A stretch of 64,000 bases of DNA from Adineta steineri (lineage: Eukaryota > Rotifera > Eurotatoria > Adinetida > Adinetidae), in contig CAJNOI010000023.1 in the NCBI GenBank assembly GCA_905250115.1, forward strand, positions 462,490 to 526,489. The letters are read 5' to 3'. Both the position numbers and the translations under genes were made by a program. The notes below the pieces were generated by a model. It worked only from the letters and a program-made list of their open reading frames with translations, was not told where the DNA came from and did no database searches. Below are positions 62,936 through 64,000 of this stretch, piece after piece (position 1 is the first letter of the stretch; every line of letters starts with the position of its first letter).

Positions 62936-63409
62936 CTTCAATATAGGATCAACTATTTGAATAAAACCTAAATCTTCTTGCTTTATTATATTGTTGAATA
63001 TTGATTTTGTATATATACAGAATCTAATGAATTCAATTTATAGAGCTGTTCGATAAGTTAAATTTTCCATAACTTCATTCAGCGATTCATGGAATAGATA
63101 GCGACTGGGTTTTACAAAAATTTTCTTCTAATATTTTGTAAATACTCTTCAGAACCATTCTTCTTTGCTTCTATATATGCGTGTCAGTATTTCCAACACA
63201 AGTCTATATTTATCAACTGAGTATTAAAATCGATAGCTAATTCAATATAACTGTTAATTTCGTTCTTTATTTCTTATAACTTCATAGTTCTGTACAAAAA
63301 TACTTACATTTACATATGTTACAGTTCAATAATAAAAAAAAAACAAACATAATATAAAAGAAAATCTAACTATTTATTTAAAGTGTTTATTCTCCAAACA
63401 ATGGATCGT

Positions 63410-64000
63410 TTATACTTGTGTATATAATGTATTTCTGAAATGAGTTGGTTCACTAATTGGATGTATTCGATTCGTATCACTATTCTTGACTAAACTATTT
63501 CTTCGATTTGAACTTTTTGTACAACATGTTTTAGCGTCACATTCATCACTTTCACATCGAAGTAAACAATCACCAGGAATTTTCTTCTCATTATATAAAG
63601 TTTTCTGTTGTGTAATCATTGTTTGTTGATCATTTGATTTAATGTCATTATCACATTCATACTGTATTGTAACTGAATGTATATCAATTGAATGAAAAAA
63701 TTTCTGAACTTTAGCAGCAACTACCATATAGTTTGATAAACTTGATCGATTTATATGCGCACTAGCAATAATTTTTTCATTTGTTAAACTCCATATATGT
63801 AATTCATGAATACCATTGATTTCAGGAATAGCTTCTAATAATTGAGATTTTATTTGATTAATTTCGAGATGTTTAGGAATACTTTGTAATAAAATATAAG
63901 TTGTATCTTTAAAAAGTGGAATACTAGAGATTGTTATAATAATAACAATAATAATTGATAAAATTGGATCAATATAAACTGTCCAATGTTTTGTATTTTC
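63410..64000 (-). CDS. SLC30-type zinc transporter (cation diffusion facilitator), C-terminal part
   Basis: The frame is open at the right window edge, so the 5' part lies outside. The last membrane helix region reads YIDPILSIIIVIIITISSIP, followed by the CDF cytosolic domain: LLQSIPKHLEINQIKSQLLE, INGIHELHIWSLTNEKIIAS and AHINRSS, matching ZnT1/ZnT10-like LLQTVPxxI..VHEFHIWxL..ASAHI. The tail is hydrophilic with a Cys-rich stretch (DCLLRCESDECDAKTCC) that could bind zinc. It exports or sequesters Zn(II). No defects are visible in this part. Confidence 0.9.
   Translation of the reverse strand, partial: ENTKHWTVYIDPILSIIIVIIITISSIPLFKDTTYILLQSIPKHLEINQIKSQLLEAIPEINGIHELHIWSLTNEKIIASAHINRSSLSNYMVVAAKVQKFFHSIDIHSVTIQYECDNDIKSNDQQTMITQQKTLYNEKKIPGDCLLRCESDECDAKTCCTKSSNRRNSLVKNSDTNRIHPISEPTHFRNTLYTQV

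Larger units (their letters stand above)
61206..63409. other. Intergenic with GT hairpin and short repeat
   Basis: AT-rich. It contains GT hairpin locus 16 at 62443-62508 and copy B of the short repeat at 62901-62935. Frames near 61240-61680 are low-complexity (Phe/Lys runs) and not credible genes. Confidence 0.5.

Overview
The window is eukaryotic, AT-rich DNA. It has compact genes with many very short GT-AG introns (mostly 45-80 bp), intact intron-less genes of bacterial or otherwise foreign look, transposon fossils, and a dispersed hairpin family whose arms carry the telomere-like word GTGTGGG. Together these suggest a bdelloid rotifer (Adineta/Rotaria type), a group known for heavy horizontal gene acquisition and TGTGGG-type telomeres. 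This is inference; no marker rRNA lies in the window.

Layout. 0-4 kb is a foreign block: the C-terminal end of a non-ribosomal peptide synthetase (carrier, epimerization and thioesterase domains) and a LOG/SLOG-like gene that still has a perfect bacterial Shine-Dalgarno sequence. 4-11.8 kb is a graveyard: a 127-bp foldback element and fragments of MULE-like, hAT and another transposase-associated protein, several ending at GT-rich hairpins. 11.9-24.5 kb holds an SLC22-type transporter, an intron-less CDC123/D123-like ATP-grasp gene, an SLC2-type sugar transporter, a histidine acid phosphatase (phytase-like) and an unrecognised type II membrane protein. At 24.6-25.1 kb a broken VIT-domain remnant sits against a 100-N scaffold gap. 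28-36 kb holds a membrane-anchored VOC protein, a phytanoyl-CoA-dioxygenase-like gene and an ATRX-like SNF2 ATPase. 36.7-45 kb holds a Ly6-like protein, WARS1, a 1.9-kb insertion between two halves of a broken segmental duplication, a FrnE/DsbA-like oxidoreductase and an ecto-NTPDase. 45.8-50.3 kb is a large CCCH-macro-PARP gene. 53.8-59.2 kb holds TECR, EIF2B3 and a DRAM/TMEM150-like gene. 60-64 kb holds a two-exon orphan and the 3' part of an SLC30 zinc transporter.

How the parts relate. There are no operons. Most genes are independent housekeeping genes (tRNA charging, translation initiation, fatty-acid elongation, transport). The accessory layer is what stands out: about sixteen GT-rich hairpin loci, often where a gene remnant ends; two diverged copies of a CpG-rich repeat; and a duplication resolved by microhomology deletions. 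That pattern fits a genome that is repeatedly broken and rejoined. Seven coding A/T homopolymers carry one base too many or too few for the reading frame, so apparent frameshifts in otherwise good genes here should be treated first as probable assembly errors.
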